64,000 bases of DNA from Aurantibacter sp034110465 (GCA_034110465.1 JAWUZD010000015.1:1-64000), one strand, 5' to 3'; counted from the stretch's first letter, positions 16,908 to 26,461 are shown. The notes: generated from the letters alone by a model not told the origin. Made by a program: numbers and translations.

Positions 16908-18929
16908 TTAAAATTTCAATACAAAAGCGCCTTTTTCAGTACTATGGAAAAGGCTTTTTTTGTGCCTACACGTTTCGTTCCATCTGTTAACGTAACTTTT
17001 ATAATTACTTCCGTCTGCAATTATTTTTTGTGGCTGTAAAGTTTTAATTAATCGGTCTAAATTTAACTTACACGATTGCCTTAGTAAGATATAATCTGGT
17101 TTAAAATTAAGGTTTTTATAGACACTTAAACTATCAATGATTAGAAGTGTTTTATCTTTAAAGTGAATCATATTAGGAATAGAATCTACTGTAGTTGTTC
17201 TAATAAAATTAGCCACTTTATAACTTGTTGTAATTGGATTTGTTTTAATGGTGTCGGAATTAAATAGTTTTAGGTTATTATCAGTTTTTAGCGCAATTAG
17301 AGTTTGTTTCGTTTTATGAAAGATAATTAAGTCATCACTTTTGTGATTCAAATTTGCGTGAATTAAACTCGTTTGAAATCCAATAAAAGCAATCAGCAAA
17401 AAGATAATGTTTTTAGCTTTAAACCTATTCCAAGTCATATAAATAGCAATCACTAAAAGAATACTCGTAATAAGATTTAATGAGTTAAAAGAAATGTCTC
17501 TAATTAGAAATTCTTCAAAACTTGAAACCCAATTTAGAAATTCAGTTAGCTTTCTAATCACATAGCTAAACGTATCTGCAAGCCAATTTGGTAAATAATT
17601 CAGTAAAGCTAAGAAAATAACTAATATACCTAATCCCAAAATAAAACTCAAAGCAGGAATAACGACTAAGTTAGATAACCAAAACAAACTTGGAAACTGA
17701 TGAAAATAATACAAACTAACGGGTAAAACGCCAAATTGCGCAGCTAGAGTAACCGAAAATGTTTGCCAGAAAAAATTAACAAACTTAGTTTTTGGAATCC
17801 AAAGTTTAGCTATTAATGGCTGAAACGCTACAATTGCAAAAACAGCAGAATAACTTAATTGAAACCCAACATCAAACAAAAATAAGGGTTTAATTAAAAG
17901 GATAATAAAAACAGAACTGATTAACGTATTGTAAATATTAGTAATGCGCCTTAAATTCCAGGCAATAGCAACAATACTAAACATTGTAGTCGCTCTAATT
18001 ATAGATGCAGATGCACCAGCAATAAACGCATAACTCCATAGAAGGAATATAATTATAACAGTTTTAATGAATTTTCCGTGTTTTATGCTTTCAATAGGTT
18101 TAAAGAGTAGGTTTAGTATTAAAAGAATAATTCCAATATGTAAACCAGAAACTGCTAGTATATGTGTTGCTCCTGCGTAAGTGTAGCTATCGTAAACAGA
18201 TTTTGTAATGTCTTGTCGCTGACCTAAAAGTAACGCGTTTATAATACTTAATTCATCTTTAGAAAAATGGTGTTGCTCAAGTCTTTCGTTAATGGTGTTT
18301 CTAAGTTCTGCGGCATATCCATTTAAGGTGTGGATGGAGTTATCTAATAAAACAGCACTAGTGTTAGAACTATAAAACTGATGATAAACACCTTGCTTTT
18401 CTAAATAATCCTTATAGTTAAACTGGTTTGGGTTTTGTGAAGTTTTAACTGGAATAAATATAGTTGAGGTTGTGTAAATAGCATCTACTTTAAGTAACGA
18501 TAAACTGTCTTTTTTAAGTTGAAGTAGTGCTGTTCCTTTAGTGATTTTATTATTCACCTTTAAAATTTCTACATAATATTTAGAATAGTAATTGTTTGGT
18601 TTTAGTCGTTTAACAATTTTATAAATAATTGTTTTAGCCGATGCATCAGTTATGGAATGTGAATAATGTAAAGTATTATTTTTAGGGGAATGAATATTAA
18701 AACTCAGCACACCTAAACTCATAAAAGTTAATAGAGTAAAAAGGCTAAAGAATAAGGTTTGTTCTTTTAGCTTCGATTTATATAAAATGAAAAAAGCAGC
18801 TGTAAATAGTAATAAAACTAAAAACACAACTGCTGAAATATAAAGTAATATGCTAAAGTAATAGGCAATTAAAATCCCAATTACAATACATAAAGTGAGT
18901 TTAAAAAGTGTAAAATTAAATAGTTTCAC
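16908..18929 (-). CDS. ComEC/Rec2 family DNA-uptake membrane protein
   Basis: The 673-residue protein has two N-terminal membrane segments, a DUF4131/OB-fold region (about 85-200) and the polytopic Competence domain (about 230-500). The domain includes the conserved AGATHILAVSGLHIGI and SASIIRATTMF motifs. ComEC conducts single-stranded DNA through the inner membrane during natural transformation. The C-terminal ~130 residues lie where ComEC normally has a metallo-beta-lactamase nuclease domain. Here no HxHxDH metal site is present, so this part is degenerate or replaced. The stop lies 5 nt from the convergent thioredoxin gene, and the terminator of that gene is inside this coding region. Confidence 0.88.
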   Translation of the reverse strand: MKLFNFTLFKLTLCIVIGILIAYYFSILLYISAVVFLVLLLFTAAFFILYKSKLKEQTLFFSLFTLLTFMSLGVLSFNIHSPKNNTLHYSHSITDASAKTIIYKIVKRLKPNNYYSKYYVEILKVNNKITKGTALLQLKKDSLSLLKVDAIYTTSTIFIPVKTSQNPNQFNYKDYLEKQGVYHQFYSSNTSAVLLDNSIHTLNGYAAELRNTINERLEQHHFSKDELSIINALLLGQRQDITKSVYDSYTYAGATHILAVSGLHIGIILLILNLLFKPIESIKHGKFIKTVIIIFLLWSYAFIAGASASIIRATTMFSIVAIAWNLRRITNIYNTLISSVFIILLIKPLFLFDVGFQLSYSAVFAIVAFQPLIAKLWIPKTKFVNFFWQTFSVTLAAQFGVLPVSLYYFHQFPSLFWLSNLVVIPALSFILGLGILVIFLALLNYLPNWLADTFSYVIRKLTEFLNWVSSFEEFLIRDISFNSLNLITSILLVIAIYMTWNRFKAKNIIFLLIAFIGFQTSLIHANLNHKSDDLIIFHKTKQTLIALKTDNNLKLFNSDTIKTNPITTSYKVANFIRTTTVDSIPNMIHFKDKTLLIIDSLSVYKNLNFKPDYILLRQSCKLNLDRLIKTLQPQKIIADGSNYKSYVNRWNETCRHKKSLFHSTEKGAFVLKF
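16929..16961 (+). terminator. terminator of the thioredoxin gene inside comEC 3' end
   Basis: GCCTTTT / AAAAGGC stem with a 12-nt loop, then seven T on the plus strand. It lies within the last ~20 codons of the convergent comEC gene. Confidence 0.7.
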
Positions 18930-18947
18930 ACTTAAATATAGTGATTT

Positions 18948-19514
18948 TTACAATACGCGTCTAGCTTGTACGTAAGCTAAATACCAATAACGTTCAGATA
19001 ATAGAGACTCCATAACACCTTTACTAGAGCTAGAATGTATAAATTTAACATAACCGGTTCTTGATTCTGTAACCAAACCTACGTGGTTAATACTTCTATT
19101 ATTTTTACTTGTTGCAAAGAATATTAAGTCGCCTTTTTTAATTTCTTTTACATCTACCCAATCTCCTTTTTTAGCCATATCTCTAGAAACCCGAGGCATT
19201 GGTATGTTTTCCTCGCCAAAAGCGGTGTAAATTAAACCAGAGCAATCCATACCTTTTTTAGTAGTTCCTGCCATTTTATATTTTACGCCTAAATAATCTT
19301 TTGCATTACTTACAATGTTATTGACCCTTTTAGAACTGTACATTTTTGTATTGGTTGTTTGGGACTTAGTCGTTTCCTTTTTAGGAGTACTTTTCCTAGT
19401 AGAAACTCGTTTTGATGTCTTACTTGATTTTCTAGTTGTAACGTGACTGCTTTTTCTTGAACCACAGGAAGAAAGTATAATAAGTAGCGTTAGTATTAGT
19501 GTGATTTTCTTCAT
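18948..19514 (-). CDS. NlpC/P60 (C40) peptidoglycan hydrolase lipoprotein
   Basis: The 188-residue protein has a lipoprotein signal with lipobox LSSC (Cys17), then a basic Ser/Thr/Lys-rich linker (18-58) and the NlpC/P60 domain. Cys91 in MDCSGL, His144 in INHVGLV and His160 in KFIHSS form the papain-like Cys-His-His triad. Family members cut the gamma-D-Glu-diamino acid bond of stem peptides. It should sit in the outer or inner membrane leaflet facing the periplasm. The start codon directly abuts the lpxB stop (19515), so both are in one operon with surE, lpxB and comEC. Confidence 0.92.
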   Translation of the reverse strand: MKKITLILTLLIILSSCGSRKSSHVTTRKSSKTSKRVSTRKSTPKKETTKSQTTNTKMYSSKRVNNIVSNAKDYLGVKYKMAGTTKKGMDCSGLIYTAFGEENIPMPRVSRDMAKKGDWVDVKEIKKGDLIFFATSKNNRSINHVGLVTESRTGYVKFIHSSSSKGVMESLLSERYWYLAYVQARRVL

Positions 19515-20630
19515 CTATAAAGACTTATTTTTTATAATTAATTCTGCCGTTTTTTGACTTGCGCCTTTTCCACCAAGCTTGGTTTCTAATTCATTATAAT
19601 AATTAAAAATTGTGCCACCTTTAGGTTCCGTTAAAATAGCATCTAATTCTTTTTTAAGGTTTTTAGTGTTAAAATCATCTTGAATTAACTCTGTAACCAC
19701 TTCTTTGTCTAATATTAAATTGACTAAAGAAATATATTTTAAATTTATTAATCGTTTTCCAATTTGGTAAGAAATCCAACTGCCTTTGTAGCAAACCACT
19801 TGCGGAACTTTAAATAAGCCTGTTTCTAAAGTTGCTGTTCCAGAGGTTACTAAGGCCGCAGTACTAATACTTAGTAAATCGTAAGTTTTATTGCTAATAA
19901 AGGTGATGTTATCTTTGTTAATAAAGGTTTCGTAAAAACTAAACTCCTGACTTGGAGCTCCAGCAATTACAAATTGATAATCTTTAAAATCTTCTACAAT
20001 ACTAAGCATAACACTAAGCATTTTAGAAATCTCTTGTTTTCTACTTCCTGGTAATAAGGCAATAATTGGCTTGTCGCTTAATTTATGAGTTGCTCTAAAA
20101 TCAGCTTCATTAATATCAACTCTGTTAGAGATAGCATCAATCAAGGGATGACCAACAAAGTTTACCGGATAATTGTGTTTGTCTTCGTAGAACGATTTTT
20201 CAAAAGGAAGAATCACGTACATATTATCTACGTCACGTTTTATGTCTGTTATTCTACTTTCTTTCCAGGCCCAAATTTGTGGCGAGATGTAATAATCTGT
20301 AGTAATATTTTTAGCTTTTGCCCATTTTGCAATTCGTAAATTAAAACCAGGATAATCTATAAATATAATAGTATCTGGTTGGTAAGCTTCAATGTCAGTT
20401 TTACAGAATGACAAGTTTTTAGTTATGGTTCTAAGATTCATTATAACTTCTATAAATCCCATAAAAGCCAAATCTCGGTAATGTTTAACCAAAGTGCCGC
20501 CTACATTTTGCATTAAATCGCCGCCCCAAAATCTAAATTCTGCTTTAGGATCTTGCTTTAAAAGTGCTTTCATAAGATTACTTGCGTGTAGATCTCCCGA
20601 AGCTTCACCTGCTATAATGTAATATTTCAT
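19515..20630 (-). CDS. lpxB: lipid-A-disaccharide synthase
   Basis: The 371-residue glycosyltransferase (GT19) joins UDP-2,3-diacylglucosamine and lipid X to give the lipid A disaccharide. It begins MKYYIIAGEASGDLHASNLM, the family signature, and contains FRFWGGDLMQ, YYISPQIWAWKESR, LLPGSRKQEI and TSGTATLETGLFKVPQVVCY, the nucleotide-binding part. Length is typical. It acts at the cytoplasmic face of the inner membrane. It lies in a minus-strand operon surE - small membrane gene - lpxB - C40 lipoprotein - comEC, with 4 nt to the upstream gene and no gap to the downstream one. Confidence 0.95.
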   Translation of the reverse strand: MKYYIIAGEASGDLHASNLMKALLKQDPKAEFRFWGGDLMQNVGGTLVKHYRDLAFMGFIEVIMNLRTITKNLSFCKTDIEAYQPDTIIFIDYPGFNLRIAKWAKAKNITTDYYISPQIWAWKESRITDIKRDVDNMYVILPFEKSFYEDKHNYPVNFVGHPLIDAISNRVDINEADFRATHKLSDKPIIALLPGSRKQEISKMLSVMLSIVEDFKDYQFVIAGAPSQEFSFYETFINKDNITFISNKTYDLLSISTAALVTSGTATLETGLFKVPQVVCYKGSWISYQIGKRLINLKYISLVNLILDKEVVTELIQDDFNTKNLKKELDAILTEPKGGTIFNYYNELETKLGGKGASQKTAELIIKNKSL

Positions 20631-20634
20631 TATG

Positions 20635-20916
20635 TTAAAACAGTTTTTGTATTAAAAAGACAAATGCTAAAATAATTGTGGTAATTAAAACGCCTTTTGC
20701 ACGTTGCTCTTGGTCTTTATGAAGGAAAAAATAGAAAGCAGCTAAGTTTAATAAAGCACCTAAGTTTACAAGTTTGTTAAAAGAATTAAATCTCATAACT
20801 TGTTTAAAAGAAGTTGCAAGGTCAAATTTTGAAAAAAACGTAAGGTAAAGTATGCTTCCAATAATAGTGGTAATAATGCCTGTTACAATTCCTATAATTA
20901 TATCTTTATTCTTCAT
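20635..20916 (-). CDS. small membrane protein of unknown function
   Basis: I cannot assign a function to these 93 residues. Three hydrophobic segments are visible (about 7-29, 49-65 and 75-92). Between the first two are polar residues (SKFDLATSFKQVMRFNSFNK), and a short basic loop (HKDQEQRAKG) precedes the last. The start overlaps the end of surE by 11 nt and the stop is 4 nt before lpxB, so translation is probably coupled. This position between surE and lpxB suggests an envelope-related accessory role, which is only an inference. Confidence 0.8.
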   Translation of the reverse strand: MKNKDIIIGIVTGIITTIIGSILYLTFFSKFDLATSFKQVMRFNSFNKLVNLGALLNLAAFYFFLHKDQEQRAKGVLITTIILAFVFLIQKLF

Positions 20917-21685
20917 TTAAATCCCAAGTATTAAGTTGTTGTAAAAAGTGGTGTGCTGTTAAATCAAACTGCACAGGAACTATAGAGATATAGTGTTTCT
21001 CTAAGGCATATTCATCAGTGTCTTTTCCTTTGTCTAGGTTTTCGAACTCACCAGTTAACCAATAATAATCTTTGCCTTGAGGTGTTCTTCTTTTGTCAAA
21101 TTTCTCTTTCCAGTTTGCTTTTGCTTGTCGGCAAACCTTAATGCCTTTAATTTCTTTTTTATCAGAATTAGGAATATTTACATTTAAAACAATGCCTTCA
21201 GGTAGTTTATTGTCTAAAACTTGTTGCGCAATTTGTTTAATATAAGGTTTGCTATCTTCAAAATGCGCATTCCAATTATGGTCTAATAAAGAAAATCCAA
21301 TAGCAGGAATACCTTCAATTCCAGCTTCTACTGCAGCGCTCATTGTTCCAGAGTAAATTACATTTATAGAAGAATTAGAACCGTGATTAATTCCAGAAAC
21401 ACAAAGATCTGGTTTGCGGTCTAACACTTCGTTTATAGCAATTTTCACACAATCTGCTGGAGTTCCAGAGCAACTATAGGTTTTGTAATCGTCATTTTCC
21501 TGAGTTAAATTGTCTAAATGCAATACAGAATTTAAGGTAATAGCGTGACCCATTCCACTTTGTGGACTATCTGGCGCAACAACTACAACATCACCTAAAT
21601 TTAGCATCACATCTATCAAGGCTTTTATACCTGGAGCAGTTACGCCATCATCATTTGTTATTAAAATCAAAGGTTTTTTAGACAT
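20906..21685 (-). CDS. surE: 5'/3'-nucleotidase SurE
   Basis: The 259-residue phosphatase removes phosphate from nucleoside monophosphates and short polyphosphates and is linked to stationary-phase survival. Metal-site residues are in place: Asp12-Asp13 in ITNDDGV, Ser43 in SPQSGMGHAIT and Asn in SGINHGSN. GTPADCVKIAI is another conserved stretch. The length is typical, with the family's beta-hairpin arm (YYWLTGEF). It is first in the operon leading to lpxB. A minus-strand TATTTTTG element is 21 nt upstream. Confidence 0.95.
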   Translation of the reverse strand: MSKKPLILITNDDGVTAPGIKALIDVMLNLGDVVVVAPDSPQSGMGHAITLNSVLHLDNLTQENDDYKTYSCSGTPADCVKIAINEVLDRKPDLCVSGINHGSNSSINVIYSGTMSAAVEAGIEGIPAIGFSLLDHNWNAHFEDSKPYIKQIAQQVLDNKLPEGIVLNVNIPNSDKKEIKGIKVCRQAKANWKEKFDKRRTPQGKDYYWLTGEFENLDKGKDTDEYALEKHYISIVPVQFDLTAHHFLQQLNTWDLNEE

Positions 21686-21706
21686 TTAAAGCTGAATTGT
21701 TTGCAA

Positions 21707-21714
21707 CAAAAATA
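21707..21714 (-). promoter_or_regulatory. putative -7 element for the surE-lpxB-comEC operon
   Basis: On the minus strand this is TATTTTTG, an exact TAnnTTTG match 21 nt upstream of the surE ATG. The -33 half is not clear. Confidence 0.45.
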
Positions 21715-21834
21715 CATATTTTAGTTAGTTTTATCACATTTAGACGAGTTTAACAAAAAATTAGAGTTAATTCATTTTATTGGCATAGTTTTTTCTTTAC
21801 ATTAGTGAATTATTACCCAAATACAGTTTGTTAT

Positions 21835-23985
21835 ATGAAGAGGAATTATAGTGTTTTAGTACTTTTAGTCTTGTTTGCTTTTGGCTCTTGTAGCTTCACA
21901 TCTAAAGTAGATAACGATCCTAATAAAGATAAGTTGTTAATCCAAATTATAACTATGGCTTTAGAGCAATTGCACTTTGAGCCAAAAGAACTTAATGACG
22001 ATTTTTCTAAAGAAATCTATTCAGATTATTTACAAGCTGTAGATCCTTTTAAACGTTATTTTGTTCAAGCAGATATAAAAGAATTTAAAGTTTTTGAAAC
22101 TCAGATAGATGATCAGCTTAAAGCTTACGATATTTCGTTCTTTAATTTAGTAAACGAAAAAATGTTGATGCGTCAGCAAGAAGCTAAAAAGTATTATAAG
22201 GATATTTTAGAAAAGCCTTTCGATTTTTCTAAAGAAGAGTCTTATAACGCCGATTTTGAAAATTTAGATTTCACTAAAAATAAAAAAGCCTTAAAAGAAC
22301 GTTGGAGAAAACAACTAAAATATACGGTTCTGTCTAATTACGACGATTTACTAGATCAAAAAGAAGCAGAAAACAAACCTGATTTTAAGGCAGAGAATGC
22401 TACAGGTGTAAAAACAATGTCTTCTAAAGAATTGGAAGCTAAAGGTAGAAAAGAAACATTAAGTTCTCTAGACTCTTATTATACAGATTACTTAGAAGAT
22501 ATGGAGCGCGAAGATTGGTTTTCTGTCTATGTAAATGTTATTGTTGAAGAGTTTGATCCTCATACATCTTATTTGGCTCCAAAAGATAAAGAAAAATTTG
22601 ACCAACAAATGTCTGGTAAATTAGAAGGTATTGGTGCTAGGCTTCAAAAAAAATTAGACAATATTAAAATTGTTGAACTTATTTCTGGCGGACCAGCTTG
22701 GAGAGGTGAAGAGTTAGAGGTGGAAGATGTTATTTTAAAAGTGCGTCAAGAAAAAGAAAAGCAACCGGTTAGTATTGTTGGAATGCGAATAGACGATGCT
22801 ATTAAGTTAATTAAAGGACCAAAAGGTTCTAAGGTTATTTTAACAGTTAGAAAAGTAGATGGTACTATTGAGGATATAGCAATTACTAGAGATATAGTTG
22901 AGCTAGAGGAAACATACGCAAAATCATCTATTGTAGAGAAAGAAAACAAAAAATTTGGTATTATAAATTTACCTCGCTTTTATGTAGATTTTAATGATTA
23001 TGATGAAAGAAATGCAGCTTCAGATATTCGTCAAGAAATTGAACGTCTAAAAGAACAGAACATAGAAGGCTTAGTTTTAGATTTAAGAAATAATGGTGGT
23101 GGATCTTTAAAAACAGTTGTAGATATGGCTGGTCTTTTTATTAAAGATGGACCAATTGTGCAAGTCCGTTCTGCAGGCGAAGCTCAAGAAGTTTTAGAAG
23201 ATACAGATAAATCTATAGTTTGGGACGGACCATTAGTTATTATGGTGAACGAATTATCTGCTTCAGCAAGCGAAATTCTAGCTGCTGCAATGCAAGATTA
23301 TAAACGTGCAATTATTATTGGAAGTCAACAAACGTACGGAAAAGGTACGGTTCAAAATGTGTTAGACTTAAATCGTATGGTTAGAAATAATTCGCATGAT
23401 GACTTAGGAGCTTTAAAATTAACACGTCAAAAATTTTACAGAATTAATGGTGGTTCTACACAGTTAAAAGGTGTGACTAGTGATGTGGTTGTTCCGGATC
23501 GTTATAGCTTTATTGATATAGGCGAAAGAGATCAAGAAAATCCTTTAGCTTGGGATAAAATAGAACCAGCTAAATACCAAGAATGGAATCGTTATTTTGA
23601 TTACGATAAAACCATTGCAAGTAGTAAACAACGTATGCTTACAAATCAGCAATTACGATTGATAGAAGCAAATGCTAAATGGGTGAAATCTAAAATGGAT
23701 AAAAAAGAGTATTCATTAAATTATAAGGCTTACAGAGCAGAATTAGATCAAAACGAAAAAGAAGCTAAGCAATTTGATTCTATTTCTAAGTATAAAACAG
23801 ACTTAGTGTTTAATTCTTTACCATACGAAAAAGTATTGTTTGAAAAAGATACGGTTTTGAAAGAAAAACGTGATCGCTGGCACAAATATTTAAATCAAGA
23901 TGTATATGTTGAAGAAGCAATTCACGTCTTACAAGATTTAAAAACTACCTACGAAATAAAGAAAATAGAGACTATTAAAGGATAA
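21835..23985 (+). CDS. carboxy-terminal processing protease (Prc/Tsp, S41), lipoprotein
   Basis: The 716-residue periplasmic protease starts with a lipoprotein signal (MKRNYSVLVLLVLFAFGSCS, lipobox FGSC). An N-terminal helical Tsp domain (about 40-230), a PDZ domain (about 245-330) and the S41 catalytic core follow. The core has LSASASEILAAAMQDY, with the nucleophile among Ser475-479, and YGKGTVQ with the general base Lys503. A DUF3340-type C-terminal helical region closes the protein. It trims or degrades periplasmic proteins from their C-termini. An in-frame GTG at 21805 would put 10 residues before the signal peptide and overlaps a TACATTAG sequence resembling a -7 box, so the ATG at 21835 is preferred. 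The ABC permease gene follows after 3 nt. Confidence 0.93.
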   Translation: MKRNYSVLVLLVLFAFGSCSFTSKVDNDPNKDKLLIQIITMALEQLHFEPKELNDDFSKEIYSDYLQAVDPFKRYFVQADIKEFKVFETQIDDQLKAYDISFFNLVNEKMLMRQQEAKKYYKDILEKPFDFSKEESYNADFENLDFTKNKKALKERWRKQLKYTVLSNYDDLLDQKEAENKPDFKAENATGVKTMSSKELEAKGRKETLSSLDSYYTDYLEDMEREDWFSVYVNVIVEEFDPHTSYLAPKDKEKFDQQMSGKLEGIGARLQKKLDNIKIVELISGGPAWRGEELEVEDVILKVRQEKEKQPVSIVGMRIDDAIKLIKGPKGSKVILTVRKVDGTIEDIAITRDIVELEETYAKSSIVEKENKKFGIINLPRFYVDFNDYDERNAASDIRQEIERLKEQNIEGLVLDLRNNGGGSLKTVVDMAGLFIKDGPIVQVRSAGEAQEVLEDTDKSIVWDGPLVIMVNELSASASEILAAAMQDYKRAIIIGSQQTYGKGTVQNVLDLNRMVRNNSHDDLGALKLTRQKFYRINGGSTQLKGVTSDVVVPDRYSFIDIGERDQENPLAWDKIEPAKYQEWNRYFDYDKTIASSKQRMLTNQQLRLIEANAKWVKSKMDKKEYSLNYKAYRAELDQNEKEAKQFDSISKYKTDLVFNSLPYEKVLFEKDTVLKEKRDRWHKYLNQDVYVEEAIHVLQDLKTTYEIKKIETIKG

Positions 23986-23988
23986 TTA

Positions 23989-25080
23989 ATGGCTCACAAA
24001 TCAACGTCATTAACAGGTATTGCGCTCCAAAAATTCAAAAAGAATTTTTGGGGCGTTTTCAGTTTTACCTTCGTTTTGTTAATTGGTTTTTGTGCTTTAT
24101 TTGCTTATGTCTTAGCACCAGATAATTCTGAAAATGCCAATCAGATTCAATTAAGTATTCATAGTAAATCGCCAGGTTTTAAAGTGAAATGTATTGAATT
24201 GCCTTCAACTAGAGATAACACACAAAGTGTATATAGTAAATGGTTTTTAGGCGATGACAATCCAAATCTAGAAATTCCAGTATCCTCTTATAAAATTGAA
24301 GGAACTAAAATAAGTTACACAGAATATGCTTCCGATGGATTAATAGGACAAAATAAGCAATTAGATGTGTCTAAATTTACCAAAAACCCTCAAGATTTAA
24401 TAGTTAATAAAACCTTTTATTTAGGAACAGATAAATATGGTAGAGATTTATTAAGCCGTGTATTAATTGGTTCTCGTATTTCTTTTTCTATAGGATTTAT
24501 AGCAGTTTTAATATCTTTATTTATAGGCATAACTTTAGGAAGTATAGCAGGTTATTTTGGTGGTAAAACAGATGCTTTTATAATGTGGATAATAAATATT
24601 ACGTGGTCTATTCCAACCTTATTATTAGTTATAGCTATCACTTTAGCTTTAGGAAAAGGGTTTTGGCAAGTCTTTATTGCGGTAGGATTAACTATGTGGG
24701 TTGAAGTTGCCAGAGTAGTTAGAGGACAAATAATTAGTGCTAAAGAATTACAATATGTAACAGCTGCAAAAGCATTAGGTTTTAATAATTATAGAATTAT
24801 TTCAAAACATATTTTACCAAATATAATGGCGCCAGTTATTGTTATTTGTGCGGCTAATTTTGCTGCTGCTATTTTAATAGAAAGTGGTTTAAGTTTTTTA
24901 GGAATTGGAGCGCAACCGCCAATGGCAAGTTGGGGTGCAATGATTAAGGATCACTATAATTATATTATTCTTGGAAAACCGTACTTAGCTTTAGTGCCAG
25001 GTTTGTGTATTATGTTCTTAGTAATGGCATTTATGTTAATAGGAAATGCCTTACGTGATGCTTTAGATGTGAAGAGTTAG
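23989..25080 (+). CDS. ABC transporter permease, DppC/OppC family
   Basis: The 363-residue inner-membrane subunit belongs to a peptide/nickel-type ABC importer. After a first membrane segment (about 20-42) comes a ~95-residue periplasmic insertion. GTDKYGRDLLSRVLIGSRIS (the DppC hallmark) follows, and then five more membrane segments. The EAA coupling loop is AAKALGFNNYRIISKHILPN. The substrate is probably oligopeptide or dipeptide. Partner permease, ATPase and binding protein are not in this window, so it works with subunits encoded elsewhere. It is cotranscribed with the Prc protease (3-nt gap). Confidence 0.9.
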   Translation: MAHKSTSLTGIALQKFKKNFWGVFSFTFVLLIGFCALFAYVLAPDNSENANQIQLSIHSKSPGFKVKCIELPSTRDNTQSVYSKWFLGDDNPNLEIPVSSYKIEGTKISYTEYASDGLIGQNKQLDVSKFTKNPQDLIVNKTFYLGTDKYGRDLLSRVLIGSRISFSIGFIAVLISLFIGITLGSIAGYFGGKTDAFIMWIINITWSIPTLLLVIAITLALGKGFWQVFIAVGLTMWVEVARVVRGQIISAKELQYVTAAKALGFNNYRIISKHILPNIMAPVIVICAANFAAAILIESGLSFLGIGAQPPMASWGAMIKDHYNYIILGKPYLALVPGLCIMFLVMAFMLIGNALRDALDVKS

Positions 25081-25210
25081 TGTTTTTTAATTGGGAAGAA
25101 TAGTCTCTAGTTTTCGTCTTTTAAATGTTCCGAGATAGAATCAGTACTTCTACTCATTCTTTTTTAATTTATGTTTAAAATATTGTTGAAGCGGTTAATT
25201 ATTATTTTAA

Positions 25211-25708
25211 CTATTTTGCTACAGGTTTGTCAATATTGTCATCTTTGACATACACTGATTTAGTAAAGTTATACCTATGCGTGACAACTACTTTCTTAGT
25301 TGAGTCTTTAAATTTAGTTGCGGCTAATATATATTCAACATCCAATAATGATGAAAAATTCAATTTACCTATTTTATTAGACTTAACATAAAAAGGAATT
25401 ATTAAAGTATCTTTAAGGGTTTTACTTATTGCATAAAAAGTATCACATTCTATTTGTAAAACTTCTTTAATGTTTTTGTTTGTAATTGAAACATATAGCC
25501 TTGCAAACTTATAATCTTTATCTGTTTTCTTTACACTATCTGCTGAATAAGAAGCAATCCTAAATTCTCCTTTGTTATATTTATTTTTTATAAATGTATC
25601 ATTCAATTTAACCTCAACAAAAAGCTCTTCTGAGATAGTTTTGTTATTACTACTATTTTTACACGAAAGAATTGAGAGTAATAATAAAATTATTATTTTT
25701 TTCCACAT
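25211..25708 (-). CDS. hypothetical small lipoprotein
   Basis: The 165-residue protein is not recognised. It has a lipoprotein signal (MWKKIIILLLLSILSCKNSS, lipobox ILSC) and no further membrane segment. The mature part is Lys- and Asp/Ser-rich beta-structure with pieces such as RLYVSITNKNI and IIPFYVKSNKIGKLNF. This suggests a small immunoglobulin-like or beta-sandwich domain, which is only an inference. It lies 120 nt downstream of engB on the same strand. The intervening sequence may hold a gene remnant. Confidence 0.7.
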   Translation of the reverse strand: MWKKIIILLLLSILSCKNSSNNKTISEELFVEVKLNDTFIKNKYNKGEFRIASYSADSVKKTDKDYKFARLYVSITNKNIKEVLQIECDTFYAISKTLKDTLIIPFYVKSNKIGKLNFSSLLDVEYILAATKFKDSTKKVVVTHRYNFTKSVYVKDDNIDKPVAK

Positions 25709-25828
25709 AATTTGTTTTCATTAATAATTAAATATCTAATTTGATTACTAAAATTAACACTTCCATTTATATAGACTTTTTCTTGAGAGAATGAATTTTG
25801 ATTTATATTAAAAAATAAAATTAGATGA

Positions 25829-26449
25829 TTAATCTTTAAGAAATCCTTGGCTTTCCATATTTTCATTAAGTTCTCCAATATATCCTAAGACTTCGTCTTT
25901 ACCAACAAATTTAGAAGAAGACGTTACAAAGTAGTTTGGTATTTCTTCCCAAGTTTCAAGCATTACATTTTTGTAGTCCTCAACGTGTTTAGTAATAGCA
26001 TTAGGTTTTAATTTATCGGCTTTCGTGAAAATCATAGAAAATGGAATTCCATTTTCGCCCATCCATTTCATAAACTCCAAATCTATAGGTTGAGGTAAAT
26101 GTCTAATGTCAACCAAAACAAAAGCAGTAACTAATTGTTCTCTATGGTTAAAGTATTGTGTAATAAATTTCTGAAACGTTTTTTTAGAAGACTTACTAAC
26201 TTTAGCGTAACCGTAACCTGGTAAATCTACTAAATTCCATTCGTTATTAATTTTGAAATGATTAATAAGTTGTGTTTTCCCTGGTCTTCCAGATGTTTTT
26301 GCTAAACTCTTTTGATTAGTTAGCATATTAATTAAAGACGATTTCCCAACGTTACTTCTTCCAATAAAGGCGTATTCAGGAATTAAATCTTTTGGGCATT
26401 TTGCTACTTCAGAATTGCTTACTAAAAATTCTGCTGACTTAATATGCAT
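25829..26449 (-). CDS. engB: ribosome biogenesis GTPase YihA/YsxC (EngB)
   Basis: The 206-residue GTPase has the P-loop GRSNVGKSS (30-38), DLPGYGYAKV (G3, 75-84) and TKADK (G4). The family assists late assembly of the 50S subunit and is usually essential. Length is normal. It is cytosolic. It follows the alpha/beta hydrolase gene with 12 nt between, on the same strand. Confidence 0.95.
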   Translation of the reverse strand: MHIKSAEFLVSNSEVAKCPKDLIPEYAFIGRSNVGKSSLINMLTNQKSLAKTSGRPGKTQLINHFKINNEWNLVDLPGYGYAKVSKSSKKTFQKFITQYFNHREQLVTAFVLVDIRHLPQPIDLEFMKWMGENGIPFSMIFTKADKLKPNAITKHVEDYKNVMLETWEEIPNYFVTSSSKFVGKDEVLGYIGELNENMESQGFLKD

Positions 26450-26461
26450 AATAAAAAAAGG

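Noticed and set aside
21805..21834. Upstream GTG start for the Prc protease
   Set aside because: Would precede the lipoprotein signal peptide by 10 residues and overlaps a -7-like sequence.
25693..25878. A 61-codon minus-strand frame overlapping the end of engB and the start of the lipoprotein gene
   Set aside because: It overlaps two better supported genes at both ends, and its start lies inside engB in another frame; reported only as a possible remnant.
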